Source: Thiothrix subterranea
GTDB lineage: Bacteria > Pseudomonadota > Gammaproteobacteria > Thiotrichales > Thiotrichaceae
Reading direction: 5' to 3'
NCBI RefSeq assembly: GCF_030930995.1
Contig: NZ_CP133217.1
Span: 310,001 to 374,000 of the forward strand
Length of the DNA stretch: 64,000 nucleotides
The translations under genes and the position numbers were made by a program. Under the pieces are notes generated by a model. It was not told the DNA's origin. It saw only the letters and a list, made by a program, of their open reading frames with translations, and ran no database searches. Positions 35,132 through 44,102 of the stretch are shown in pieces (position 1 is the first letter of the stretch; every line of letters begins with the position of its first letter).

Positions 35132-36177
35132 AGCGCAAGCCCCAAGGATTACACCATGCAAAAGGCGCGAATGGTAAAATTTACTATTCGTGCATCCATC
35201 CGATCACTGGGAAGCGTCATGGCTTAGGGAGCGACTTTGTAACCGCCTGCAAGGTGTTGCATCGTCTGCAAGCTGCACACCCGAAAGACCGTGAGACCGC
35301 GCTATTTGAGCGCATAGAGGGCAGGGGTAAAACCTTTGGTGCTTTCGTGGAGAAGTTCAAAGAGGCTTTACAGGAAAGAAATCTAAAGCCTAACACGCTG
35401 AAAATGCGCTATCACATTCTCGACAAGGTGCTAATGCCGCGCTTTGGTAGCTGGCAATTGAAAGACGTGGATACTGAGGCGGTTAGCAACTTGCTTGATG
35501 AATTCAAAAATCAGGGCAAAAACCGCATGGCACAAGCTGTACGCTCAGTGCTGGTTGATCTTTTCATGGAAGCCGTTTCTACGGGATGGCTGAAGGCTAA
35601 TCATAATCCGGCAAGCTTGACCCGTAACCCGACTGCTACCGCCAAACGTTCGCGGTTATCGCTGGAACAGTTCAATGTGATTTATTCACTCGCTGATGAC
35701 TGGATGCAGCGGGCGCTAGAACTGGCGATCCTGACAAGTCACGCGGGCGCAACGGAATTGACCGCCATGCAAAAGCCTGTAGATGGATATTTGCAGGTTC
35801 AGCGCACAAAGACCGATGTTCGTATCAAAATCCCCGTGACGCTGAAATTAGACGCTTTAGGCTGGACATTGGAAGACACTATTAGCAAGTGCTTCACTGA
35901 TGACATTGAATCACCGTATCTGCTGCATATCGGCAACGGGGATAAGATGCTACATTACCGTGTCACACGCGCCTTCACTGAGATTGTGAGACGTTCGGGC
36001 ATTATCTGGGAAGAAGGAAAGCGACCGGCGACACTTTACGAAGTGCGGTCATTATCCCAACGGCTGTATAGAAAGCAGGGTGTTGACGTTAAGACGCTGC
36101 TAGGTCACAAGGACTCCCGTTCGACTGAGAGATATGACGATGTGCGGGGTGATGATTGGCTTATCTTGGAAGTTTGA
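35128..36177 (+). CDS. int: Lambda-type tyrosine integrase with substituted active site
   Basis: A 349-residue integrase: an N-terminal arm-binding part (1-65), a core-binding domain (70-165) and a catalytic domain. The C-terminus closely follows lambda Int (LYEVRSLSQRLYRKQGVDVKTLLGHK, then ERYDD). Lys228, Arg307, His327 and nucleophile Tyr336 are present. The first catalytic arginine (lambda Arg212) falls in LTSHAGATEL at 202-211, where no arginine exists, and lambda His308 is Tyr304. It may be inactive or atypical. GGTGGGAG precedes the ATG. It lies 80 bp from the right attachment repeat. Confidence 0.9.
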   Translation: MKRKPQGLHHAKGANGKIYYSCIHPITGKRHGLGSDFVTACKVLHRLQAAHPKDRETALFERIEGRGKTFGAFVEKFKEALQERNLKPNTLKMRYHILDKVLMPRFGSWQLKDVDTEAVSNLLDEFKNQGKNRMAQAVRSVLVDLFMEAVSTGWLKANHNPASLTRNPTATAKRSRLSLEQFNVIYSLADDWMQRALELAILTSHAGATELTAMQKPVDGYLQVQRTKTDVRIKIPVTLKLDALGWTLEDTISKCFTDDIESPYLLHIGNGDKMLHYRVTRAFTEIVRRSGIIWEEGKRPATLYEVRSLSQRLYRKQGVDVKTLLGHKDSRSTERYDDVRGDDWLILEV

Positions 36178-36196
36178 CGTAACAAGGTAGCTACAA

Positions 36197-36223
36197 ATAG
36201 CTTACTAATAGTTGGTAAGCTAT
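36197..36223 (+). terminator. Inverted repeat after the integrase gene
   Basis: ATAGCTTAC (36197-36205) and GTAAGCTAT (36215-36223) form a perfect 9-bp stem with a 9-nt loop, 19 bp after the integrase stop. No T-run follows, so it could be a weak terminator or an integrase/excisionase binding site near attR. Confidence 0.4.
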
Positions 36224-36257
36224 TGATTAACATAGAATAAATACAATTATTGTTTGC

Positions 36258-36272
36258 CGGTGTAGCATACGC
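36258..36272 (+). other. Putative attR, 15-bp direct repeat
   Basis: CGGTGTAGCATACGC, identical to 24910-24924. It lies 36 bp before the DUF808 start. Removing the element would leave about 133 bp between the divergent pip and DUF808 genes, so integration split their shared promoter region. Confidence 0.8.
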
Positions 36273-36308
36273 TGCAATAGATAAACTAATGGAAATCAGG
36301 AGTTTTGC

Positions 36309-37244
36309 ATGGCGGGTGGAAGCCTTTTAGCCTTACTCGATGACATCACCACCGTTCTTGATGATGTTTCCCTCATGACCAAAGTCGCCGCGAAAAAAAC
36401 CGCCGGTGTTTTGGGCGACGACCTCGCCTTGAATGCGCAACAAGTCACCGGTGTCCAAGCTGACCGCGAATTACCCGTGGTGTGGGCGGTTGCCAAAGGC
36501 TCATTCCTCAATAAATTGATCCTCGTACCCGCAGCACTGCTGATCAGTGCGGTTGCACCCTGGCTGATTACCCCACTATTAATGATCGGCGGCGCATTTT
36601 TGTGCTACGAAGGCTTTGAAAAAATTGCCCACAAACTCTCTCACCATCACGAGAAAGATCAAGCCGAGCTGCTCGAAGTTGCGCGTAACCCCGCTGTCGA
36701 CATGGTGGCGTTTGAAAAAGACAAAATCAAAGGCGCAATCCGCACCGACTTTATCCTATCCGCTGAAATCATTGTGATTGCGCTCGGCACGGCACAAGGC
36801 GCGTCGTTTGCCATGCAAGCGGCGGTGGTATCTGGCATCGCGATTATTATGACCATCGGCGTATACGGCTTGGTCGCGGGTATCGTCAAACTCGACGACC
36901 TCGGTTTTCACCTCATCAAAGACAACGCCACCGGCTTCCGCCGCGCCTTGGGGAATGGCATTTTGTGGTTCGCGCCTTGGCTAATGAAAACCTTGTCGGT
37001 GGTAGGGACTGCCGCGATGTTCCTCGTCGGTGGCGGTATTTTGCTGCATGGCATCCCGCATTCGCATGATTTCCTGCACGGCGCAGAACTGTTTGTGCAG
37101 CAAGTTGGCGGTATCGGCGGCGCACTCAAAGCCATTGCGCCCACGCTGTTGAGTGGGGTATTTGGCGTATTGGCGGGTGCGGTAGTGCTGGCAGTGGTTA
37201 CGCCCACCACCGCCTTGATCCGCAAATTCAAACCAGCTACCTAA
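36309..37244 (+). CDS. DUF808 family inner-membrane protein (YedI-like)
   Basis: A 311-residue membrane protein. [43 protein letters not shown] is the well-conserved N-terminus of DUF808, followed by several transmembrane helices and a [29 protein letters not shown] segment. Function is unknown. The element's right end is only 36 bp upstream, so its promoter may now include element DNA. Its end overlaps the convergent tgpA gene by 8 bp. Confidence 0.9.
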   Translation: MAGGSLLALLDDITTVLDDVSLMTKVAAKKTAGVLGDDLALNAQQVTGVQADRELPVVWAVAKGSFLNKLILVPAALLISAVAPWLITPLLMIGGAFLCYEGFEKIAHKLSHHHEKDQAELLEVARNPAVDMVAFEKDKIKGAIRTDFILSAEIIVIALGTAQGASFAMQAAVVSGIAIIMTIGVYGLVAGIVKLDDLGFHLIKDNATGFRRALGNGILWFAPWLMKTLSVVGTAAMFLVGGGILLHGIPHSHDFLHGAELFVQQVGGIGGALKAIAPTLLSGVFGVLAGAVVLAVVTPTTALIRKFKPAT

Positions 37245-39246
37245 GCTTCCCCAACAACGCTTTCAGCCGCCGGGTCGCCTGCCGCCCGTCGGCTGACGGC
37301 ACATAACAAATCCCCTCATACACCTGCGTAAACTCGCGAATCACCCCCGCCACCGCAGGCAATGCCTCCGCCGCTTGTGCCGCAAACACCCCCGGTGCAT
37401 CCCCCGGTTCGCGCAACACCCCACGCTTTGCCAACGCCGCACAAAAACGCCGGTACAATTGATGCTCCAACGCCTCACGCTCACGTCGTGGCGTCATCCC
37501 CAACAGCACCAACCACAACAAGCCAATCGCCGCCAGCAAACCGCCCATCAGCAACGCCACCCCTTGCACCGAAAACGTTCCCAGCAACGACTTTAAAAGC
37601 GCTGCCTGTTCCGCCCCGTCATACCCCAACACCCACCGCCGCCAGCCGTATTGCACCGTATCAAGCTGCTGCCGGATGCCGTTCAACCAGACAATCTTAC
37701 GCACCGAAAACATTGAATCCGCTAAAAAACTGCCTTCCGCCTGCATTGCCGCCTCCAAACCTTGCTCGGTACGGCTAGGTGCGACCATCGTGGTCGGGTC
37801 AACCCGAACCCAACCCTGCCCCGCCAACCACACTTCCGCCCACGCATGAGCATCGTATTGGTGAATCGCCAAATAATCACCCGCTGCATTCCATTCGCCG
37901 CCCTGATAGCCCACCACGACCCGTGCCGGAATTCCTGCCGCCCGCATCAGAAACACGAAGCTGCCCGCGTAATGCGCACAAAACCCGCGCTGCGATTCAA
38001 ACAAAAACGCATCAATCGTATCGCTTGCGCTCAAGGTTGGCGGTTTCAAGGTGTATTCAAAGCGCTGATCCCGAAACCGTGCCAAGACCCTATCCAAATA
38101 CGCCTGTTCCGTGCCGGTTTCGCGCCACAAACGTTGCGCCAAATCACGAGTCCGCGCATCGCCCGTTTCCGGCAAATGCAACGCCAACTGCCGCAATTCC
38201 GGGGCAAGCTCAAGATCACGCTGCGAATAGGGGTAACTCACCGCCTTCAATAAAAACGGCGCTTGCAAATCTTGCCGTGCCATCACCCGATAATCTGCAC
38301 CGCGCAATACGTCGCCTTCGACCTCCACCGCTGGTGTCAGCGTAAACAACCAGGGCTGCCCGGTTTTTTCGTAAACGGCTTCATAAGCAATCGGTTCGCC
38401 TTGCACCCGCAGCGCATCGGGTTGCCAACGGTAATTGGTCAGCAACGCACTTTGCACTTGCTGCGGGTCAATATCGCGTTCAAATTGCCGCCATTCGCGC
38501 CCATCAAAATGGTTAAACACCATGCCGCGCCAATACAATTCGTGCTGAGCGGGTTTTCTGCCTTTAAACGTTACCCGAAACGCCAGTGCATCCGACTGGC
38601 TAAGCTTCTCAATATCACCGGGAGCCATGCGATCCGACACGCCCATTTTCGCCTGTCCGGTCGGCATCGGCAGCGACCACAACGGCGGCAAACGCGGCGC
38701 AAACACAAAAATGACCAACATCAATGGCAAACATTGCAGCAACATAAACACCGACAAGCGCAAATTAAAGCGCACTTGCTGCCCTGCCGAAAACTCCGCG
38801 ACCGACTGTTGCACCCCGATCAATGCACCCGTCAACACGATCATCGACACCATGCCATACAGCGCGGCGGTAATGGATTGCGCGTACAAAAAATGCAACG
38901 CCACCAAAAAATACCCGATGAAAATCACCACCAGCGCATCACGCCGTTGCGCCACTTCCAACGATTTGAACGCAAACCCCAGCAATAACAACGTCGCCAT
39001 CGCATCCAACGAGGGAAATTTCAAACCGCTTAATACCAAACCGCCAATGCCCAATACAATCAGCAATGCTTTGGTCACATTCCCCGGTTGCAACGCTGCG
39101 CCCGATAACACCCGCAAGCGCCAACCTGCCGCAAATAACAACACCGGAATCAACCACACCGGCAAATCAAACACAAACGGCAACATCACCACCAATTGCG
39201 CCGCCAACAACCAAATCATGCCGGTGTAGGTAATCTGCTTATGCAT
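37237..39246 (-). CDS. tgpA: TgpA-like DUF3488 and transglutaminase-domain membrane protein
   Basis: A protein of about 669 residues starting at 39246, where ATGCATAA overlaps the DUF58 stop. The N-terminal third has several membrane helices (DUF3488). A periplasmic transglutaminase-like domain follows, with catalytic Cys in [20 protein letters not shown], His in [14 protein letters not shown] and Asp in VRVDPT. There is a further membrane helix near about 575-600 and a C-terminal DUF4129-like part. Pseudomonas TgpA is essential, but the substrate is unresolved. It is third in moxR-DUF58-tgpA. Confidence 0.9.
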   Translation of the reverse strand: MHKQITYTGMIWLLAAQLVVMLPFVFDLPVWLIPVLLFAAGWRLRVLSGAALQPGNVTKALLIVLGIGGLVLSGLKFPSLDAMATLLLLGFAFKSLEVAQRRDALVVIFIGYFLVALHFLYAQSITAALYGMVSMIVLTGALIGVQQSVAEFSAGQQVRFNLRLSVFMLLQCLPLMLVIFVFAPRLPPLWSLPMPTGQAKMGVSDRMAPGDIEKLSQSDALAFRVTFKGRKPAQHELYWRGMVFNHFDGREWRQFERDIDPQQVQSALLTNYRWQPDALRVQGEPIAYEAVYEKTGQPWLFTLTPAVEVEGDVLRGADYRVMARQDLQAPFLLKAVSYPYSQRDLELAPELRQLALHLPETGDARTRDLAQRLWRETGTEQAYLDRVLARFRDQRFEYTLKPPTLSASDTIDAFLFESQRGFCAHYAGSFVFLMRAAGIPARVVVGYQGGEWNAAGDYLAIHQYDAHAWAEVWLAGQGWVRVDPTTMVAPSRTEQGLEAAMQAEGSFLADSMFSVRKIVWLNGIRQQLDTVQYGWRRWVLGYDGAEQAALLKSLLGTFSVQGVALLMGGLLAAIGLLWLVLLGMTPRREREALEHQLYRRFCAALAKRGVLREPGDAPGVFAAQAAEALPAVAGVIREFTQVYEGICYVPSADGRQATRRLKALLGKLR

Positions 39247-40201
39247 CCTGCACCCCAAACAGCGCCAACGCCTGCAAGCAGCGGGCTTTATGCGCCTCGC
39301 CTTTGCCCGGTTCAATCAAGATGCCGGGAATCCGCAAACCGTATTCTCGCTGTTCCTGATGAAATTCCAGTACCTTACGGCACAAATGCGATAACCGCAC
39401 CTCGATACCGGGCATCGGCAATTCATCCCATTCCAACCACAGCGCATGACTGGCGTAATCGACGAAAGTTTTGGTATAGAGCTTGCCAGTTTGCGCATAT
39501 TTAGCCCAATGAATGCGTTTCGAGCCATCACCCTGCTGGTAATCGCGAATACCGCCGAAATCATTGCTGCCACCGGCAATTTCACGCCCATCTTCAACGT
39601 TTTCACGCTGGGCATTGCCACTGGGCTGAAAGGCTTTTTCAATCGGCGCGGGGTATACCACGCCGCGCACATCAACAGTCACATACGACCACGCCACCGC
39701 TAATCCGGTGGGAAAATGGGTCGCAACCCGCAGCCGGGGTGGTTTGAAATAGCCACGCCCTGTGGTGCTGTGTGACAGTTTCACCCGCAAAGTTTGTGCC
39801 GTCACTAGATTGACTTGCACCTGATCTTCGCCTTCCCACGCCAATTCCAGTGCGTATTTGGGCTGATGGGCGGGGCGTGTCAGCTCCATTTCCAATACCG
39901 CTTTTTCGCCCGCAAAACACGGTTCCACGCCGAGCGCGGTGATGGTTAGCCCTGCGAGATTGCGCCATGTGTAAAAAATGGTGAGTAGCAGCAGTGACAG
40001 CAGCCAGAAACAAATAATGTACACCAGCGAATTCTGGAAATTGATCCCCAACAAAAACAGCAGCGCGATTAGCACCAATAGCCCCACGGCGGTTTTGCTG
40101 GGCACAATAAAAATCTTGCGCTGAGTCAGTGTGGTGACACGGGATGCGGGCAAACGTTGCTGCACCCAGCTTTCCCAGTGTCCACGCAGTGCCTCAACCA
40201 T
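39239..40201 (-). CDS. DUF58 domain protein
   Basis: A protein of about 320 residues starting at 40201, where ATGGTTGA overlaps the moxR stop. Two hydrophobic helices (TAVGLLVLIALLFLLGIN, YIICFWLLSLLLLTIFY) precede a soluble region with the DUF58 signature REIAGGSNDFGGIRDYQQGD and RIHWAKYAQTGKLYTKTFVD. DUF58 proteins are partners of MoxR ATPases; the exact role is not known. Overlaps on both sides indicate a coupled operon. Confidence 0.9.
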   Translation of the reverse strand: MVEALRGHWESWVQQRLPASRVTTLTQRKIFIVPSKTAVGLLVLIALLFLLGINFQNSLVYIICFWLLSLLLLTIFYTWRNLAGLTITALGVEPCFAGEKAVLEMELTRPAHQPKYALELAWEGEDQVQVNLVTAQTLRVKLSHSTTGRGYFKPPRLRVATHFPTGLAVAWSYVTVDVRGVVYPAPIEKAFQPSGNAQRENVEDGREIAGGSNDFGGIRDYQQGDGSKRIHWAKYAQTGKLYTKTFVDYASHALWLEWDELPMPGIEVRLSHLCRKVLEFHQEQREYGLRIPGILIEPGKGEAHKARCLQALALFGVQDA

Positions 40202-41129
40202 GTTTGCCGCCGACCACATCGACCTTGCTGAGAATCTGGCGGGCTAATTGTTCGCCTTGTGCCTCTTGCCGACCGACGAGGCGATGCCCTGCGACCGCCA
40301 CGAATACCGCTTGCACATCTTCTGGCAATACATGCCCGCGTGCTTGCAGCAATGCCCAGGCTTGCGCACTTTTCACCAGTGCCAATGCGCCACGCGGGGA
40401 TAGCCCTAACTGGCAGATGTCCGACTGGCGGGTGCAGGCAATTAAGCGCTGTACGTAATCCAGCAGGGTATCGGTCATTTTCACCTGTGGCACGAGCGTT
40501 TGCAGCGCTTTCAAGCGGGATTCGTTCAACACTTGCTGCATACTCGCGAGCAAGACGCGCCCATTGCGCCCTTTCAGCAATTCACGTTCTGCCGCTGCTT
40601 CGGGGTAGCCCAATGACAGACGCATCAGGAAACGGTCCAGTTGCGATTCGGGCAGTGGAAAGGTTCCCGACTGGCTTTGCGGGTTTTGGGTGGCGATCAC
40701 GAAAAACGGGGCGGGCAAAATATGCGTCGTGCCATCGACACTCACTTGGCGTTCTTCCATCGCTTCCAGCAAGGCGCTTTGTGCTTTGGGGGTAGCACGG
40801 TTGAGTTCGTCCGCAAGGAAGACCTGACTGAAGACAGGGCCGGGGTGAAAGCGGAATTTGCCCGCTTGCGTCTCGAAAATTGCCGCGCCAATCAAATCGG
40901 CAGGTAGCAAATCACTGGTAAATTGCACGCGCTTGTATTCCAAGCCGCACACCTGCGCCAGTGCGTGCGCGAGGGTGGTTTTACCCATACCGGGCAAGTC
41001 TTCCAACAGCAAATGACCGTTTGCCAGCAAACAGGTGAGCGCGAGCTGTATCTGCTGCGGTTTGCCGTGAATGACCTTGTTCAACTGCGCAAGCGTCGCC
41101 TGAATCAATTGCGGGGCTGCGGTTGTCAT
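40194..41129 (-). CDS. MoxR-family AAA+ ATPase
   Basis: A 311-residue AAA+ protein. Walker A is GMGKTT at 47-52, Walker B FLADELNRATPKAQSALLEAMEERQV, with FVIATQNPQSQSGTFPLPESQLDRFLM as the sensor/arginine region. MoxR ATPases act as chaperones for assembly of partner complexes. The partners here are encoded directly downstream (DUF58, TgpA-like), pointing to an envelope role. Confidence 0.93.
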   Translation of the reverse strand: MTTAAPQLIQATLAQLNKVIHGKPQQIQLALTCLLANGHLLLEDLPGMGKTTLAHALAQVCGLEYKRVQFTSDLLPADLIGAAIFETQAGKFRFHPGPVFSQVFLADELNRATPKAQSALLEAMEERQVSVDGTTHILPAPFFVIATQNPQSQSGTFPLPESQLDRFLMRLSLGYPEAAAERELLKGRNGRVLLASMQQVLNESRLKALQTLVPQVKMTDTLLDYVQRLIACTRQSDICQLGLSPRGALALVKSAQAWALLQARGHVLPEDVQAVFVAVAGHRLVGRQEAQGEQLARQILSKVDVVGGKHG

Positions 41130-41194
41130 GGTGTGTCCGTTATTGTTATTGATTGGGGTTTTGGGGGGACTTTACCTGATGGGCGATGGCTTGA

Positions 41195-41440
41195 CTATGG
41201 CGGGGCGACGGGCTGCTTTTTAGGAACAAAGCGCAATGGCTTAACACCCATGATCAAGGCATCGTGCAAACACAGCGTTGCCCATTCTTCTACCGGGTCA
41301 TGGTCATTCGCGATATGACCAAAGCGATTGCGAACCGCTAAGCCTAACCAACGTTGCACCACGAATTTTGTTTCCAACGCTTGCGGCATCTGCCCCAAAT
41401 GCAGGGCTAATAGCTCAAGTTTCACGGTGTCTAATGCCAC
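41195..41440 (-). CDS. Hypothetical protein, doubtful
   Basis: A frame from GTG at 41440 gives about 81 residues (VALDTVKLELLALHLGQMPQ ... FVPKKQPVAPP) with plausible composition: WLGLAVRNRFGHIANDHDPV looks protein-like. There is no good ribosome site and no family is recognised. The frame continues open to 41593, but that part overlaps a better-supported zinc-ribbon gene. Confidence 0.3.
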   Translation of the reverse strand: MALDTVKLELLALHLGQMPQALETKFVVQRWLGLAVRNRFGHIANDHDPVEEWATLCLHDALIMGVKPLRFVPKKQPVAPP

Positions 41441-41517
41441 GATAGCGAACCGATTCTGGAAATAAATACGACACTGTGTCTTCAAGCACTTCGCTCCGTA
41501 AATGACCACCGTTGCGC

Positions 41518-41655
41518 TCAACGTTGAAAGCGATTCTGACAAGTGCCGCAGAAATATTGCTCTAATCCGCCCAGCCACAGGCGTTCCCACCAACTAGGGC
41601 GAGCTTTATTGGCGCGGGCACCGCAACGCGGACAAGTCGTCACATTTGGTCTCAT
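41518..41655 (-). CDS. Tiny zinc-ribbon protein (45 aa)
   Basis: A 45-residue frame starting MRPNVTTCPRCGARANKARP and containing SWWERLWLGGLEQYFCGTCQ. The CPxCG and CxxC pairs with a WW motif between them are the same layout as the protein at 42374-42589, so I regard it as real. It probably binds one zinc ion. Function is unknown. Confidence 0.5.
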   Translation of the reverse strand: MRPNVTTCPRCGARANKARPSWWERLWLGGLEQYFCGTCQNRFQR

Positions 41656-41689
41656 ACACTCGGTCTACTGTGTTGCTCGCAAGGCGCAG

Positions 41690-41741
41690 CAGTACATAAA
41701 AAATAACCAGCCAACGGGGAGAGTTTAAACCGATTGGCTGG
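41690..41741 (-). terminator. Intrinsic terminator, minus strand
   Basis: CCAGCCAA (41707-41714) pairs with TTGGCTGG (41734-41741). On the minus strand the stem is followed by TTATTTTTTATG. It would end transcription of the frameshifted gene at 41839-42158. Confidence 0.6.
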
Positions 41742-41838
41742 CTAATTGAGGTGCTTGCATGGCTCGGAGGAATCAAAAAATCTGCAAGCAGCACGGATTG
41801 TAACATACTTATTACAAAACCAACAAAATAAATGGTTA

Positions 41839-42158
41839 TTAAATAATCATTTCGTGACAGACAAACCCAGCAGCGCGGTTTAAGAATCGTTGTGTGTAAA
41901 ACACTTCACGTTCAGATGACTGGGCGGCGGACGGCGAAAGACTGCCTTCAGTGAAAATATTGCCTTGCGTTTGATGCAATACCCGAATATCTGCACGCAC
42001 GTCTGGCTTCTTAAGCGCACGGTATCACTGCTTAGCACAATGCCATCGCGAGGCGGCAAGTGTTTCACCAGTAAATCTGCAATTTCCTGAGACATACGCG
42101 CCAATTGCTCATCATCAAACGCCACTGCTCCATTATCCAGATTATCCCGCTTCAGCAA
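41839..42158 (-). pseudogene. Hypothetical gene with apparent frameshift
   Basis: The frame from the ATG at 42158 reads MLKRDNLDNGAVAFDDEQLA and on to VKHLPPRDGIVLSSD with normal codon character. It then becomes implausible (Cys/Arg/Pro-rich). From about 42018 another frame takes over with good composition (RALKKPDVRADIRVLHQTQG, ending GFVCHEMII) and stops at 41839. A single-base indel or programmed shift near 42010-42025 would join them into about 105 residues. No family is recognised. Confidence 0.5.
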
Positions 42159-42373
42159 TGTCGCTACCCCCTTATCCAGAAACGATTATCACAGCTTATG
42201 TACCCAATGCAGATACTAACGGAAAATCGGCCAATTGCAGCACATTTTGTCACTAATTGTAACAGCTTTTAGCGGATAGAGCGCTGCCTCAGACTAAAAT
42301 ATAAACGATATTGTACTACGCTTATCTTGTGTGGAAATGACACGGATCGTTGATTTTCAGCCAGGAGAACGCC

Positions 42374-42589
42374 ATGCCCAGCATACTTAACAGACAACGC
42401 AAAACCGATGCATTGTATTTGCGCCCCATCCAATCAAGCATTTGGACAAAAGCCCCCTGCCCCCATTGCGGCAGTTTCACGTGGACGAAACGCCCTTGTA
42501 TCTGGTGGAAAAAACTCTTGCACCCCAACCGCCAACGGTGTTTCTGCCGACAGTGCCGCGAAGAGTTTTGGCTGAAAAAAGGTAGCTGA
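42374..42589 (+). CDS. Small zinc-ribbon protein (71 aa)
   Basis: A 71-residue protein with AGGAGAACGCC before its ATG. After a polar N-terminus, CPHCGSFTWTKRPCIWWKKL and CFCRQCREEFW form a zinc-ribbon layout (CPxCG ... WW ... CxC..C) that resembles the 45-residue protein at 41518-41655. Function is unknown. An 8-bp inverted repeat (42588-42595 with 42607-42614) follows its stop, and the insertion sequence begins 37 bp downstream. Confidence 0.65.
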   Translation: MPSILNRQRKTDALYLRPIQSSIWTKAPCPHCGSFTWTKRPCIWWKKLLHPNRQRCFCRQCREEFWLKKGS

Positions 42590-42626
42590 CCACACACGGC
42601 GGTGGAGTGTGGTCGCACGGGCGACC

Positions 42627-44032
42627 GGGTGTGACCGAAAGTGATGCATGGTCTAATATCCGGTAAATATTTCCATTAACGGAGTCCCCCCCATTTTAGA
42701 CAAGTCAACGCAGCTCGCCCAACGCCTTGCCCGTCATCCCGCGCTTCAGGAACGGATTGAATCGATCCTAACGATTATGGAATCCAACAGTGACGACTTG
42801 AAACGCGCCGATGAAGCAGAACGGCAGATAATCGAAACCCTGCGCCAACTGGGACACGATGCGCTGTCCGGCTGGGCACAACAGCATGAAGCAGCCGCCG
42901 CCGATCAAGGCCGACAGGCAGCGGGTTGGCGTCCTATGGGTCAAAAAAACTCTATTGGCACAGTACCTACGGACAGATTGAAGTAAACGAACGGCTGTTT
43001 CGCCAAGGTTCGTGCCTGCAACGGCCTTTTTCCGCCAGTGCGGCGGTGCGTTGCCGGGGAGTATCCGCGCCGCTGCAACGGGTGGTCACGGATTTTGGGG
43101 CGGATCATCCTTTCCGGCAGGTGAGTGAAAAACTTCAGGAACATTATGGCATCAGCTTGCCCCCGGAAACGATCCGACAGACGACGGAACGTCATGGACG
43201 CCTGATGCTGGAAGACACGGTACTGGAAACGACCCGGCCTGAGCGCCCGGGAAAAGCCTGCGTGCTGGTGGAAATGGATGGCGGCATGGTTCCCATTGTC
43301 ACGAGCGCCCCGGAAGCGGCTGACCGCCGCAAAGGTAAAACCCTGAACTGGCAAGAATTAAAGCTGTGCATCGCCCGCGAACTGGGGAGCGCCCCCCGGT
43401 TTTATGGCGGAACGTTTAACGGCGGCACGGAACAGGCCGGACAACACCTGCACCATTGTGCCTGTCTGGCAGGCTTTGGACGGGCAACGGACATTCATGG
43501 CGTGGGCGACGGGGCAGTCTGGATTGCCGACCAGATAGAGCACTGTTTTGGCAGTCAGGGCGCTTATCTGGTGGATTTTTACCATCTGAGCGAATACCTC
43601 GCGGAAGCCGCCGCCTCCTGCTCCTCTGACACCGACGCATGGCTGGAGCAGCGGCAAGCGGAATTGAAAGCCAACCGTTCTGCCAAGGTACTGGAAGCCC
43701 TGTTGCCGCATCTGGAAGCCCCCGCCACAGCGGATGCGCAAGCTCCCGTCAGGAAAGCTTACCGCTACCTCAATAACCGACGTGAGCAAGTGGATTATGC
43801 CGGGGCTATCCGGCAGGGACGCCCGATCGGCTCCGGCGAAATTGAAAGTGCTCACCGCTTTGTCGTACAAGCACGCCTGAAAAAGCCGGGAGCTTGGTGG
43901 GCAGCAGAGAATGTCGATCCCATGCTCGCCCTTCGCGTGACCCGCCTGAATGGCGGATGGAATGAATATTGGCAGAACTTTTCCGCCTGCAAGGCTGCTT
44001 AATGTGTCCGGGCATCACTTCCGGTCACACCC
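42627..44032 (+). mobile_element. ISKra4-family insertion sequence, complete
   Basis: A 1406-bp element with 21-bp terminal inverted repeats at 42627-42647 and 44012-44032 that match at 20 positions (ends read GGGTGTGACCG). It is flanked by a perfect 9-bp target duplication, CGGGCGACC, at 42618-42626 and 44033-44041. It contains one transposase in two overlapping frames. The size, repeats and transposase C-terminus fit ISKra4. The intact duplication means the copy arrived by simple transposition and has not rearranged since. Confidence 0.9.
42693..44002 (+). CDS. ISKra4-like transposase, two frames joined by a -1 shift
   Basis: The first frame (to 42986) covers the N-terminus (ILDKSTQLAQRLARHPALQE, then MESNSDDLKRADEAERQIIE). 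The second (open from 42926) carries the main part, with GAWWAAENVDPMLALRVTRL near the end. They overlap at a slippery heptamer A-AAA-AAC (42944-42950) in exactly the right phase for a -1 shift, which gives about 436 residues. The N-terminus appears to start at a non-standard ATT (42693) with GGAG upstream; the first ATG (42777) would lose 28 residues. RPIGSGEIESAHRFVVQARL contains the family's late acidic/His region. Confidence 0.82.
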
Positions 44033-44102
44033 CGGGCGACCGGCAACTTTTACGAAGTGAGACAGTTGGTGTAATATCTCCAAAACTTGGAAGATTTGCA
44101 CC

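Larger units (their letters stand above)
24910..36272. mobile_element. Integrated element (P4/satellite-like), about 11.4 kb
   Basis: The region is bounded by an identical 15-bp direct repeat at 24910-24924 and 36258-36272. Inside lie genes expected of an integrative element: serine resolvase, AlpA, P4-like primase and helicase, excisionase, and at the right end a lambda-type integrase reading toward the boundary. Chromosomal genes pip and DUF808 lie immediately outside. No capsid, tail or conjugation genes are visible, so it resembles a phage-satellite or plasmid-like integrative element rather than a full prophage. Several gene runs are joined by ATGA overlaps. Whether it still moves is doubtful given the integrase substitutions. 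Confidence 0.88.

Noticed and set aside
24910-36272. Possibility that the element is a complete prophage or conjugative element.
   Set aside because: No capsid, portal, terminase large subunit, tail, relaxase or type IV secretion genes are recognisable.
41441-41593. Upstream extension of the hypothetical frame at 41195-41440.
   Set aside because: This part overlaps the 45-residue zinc-ribbon gene in another frame and has no conserved features of its own.
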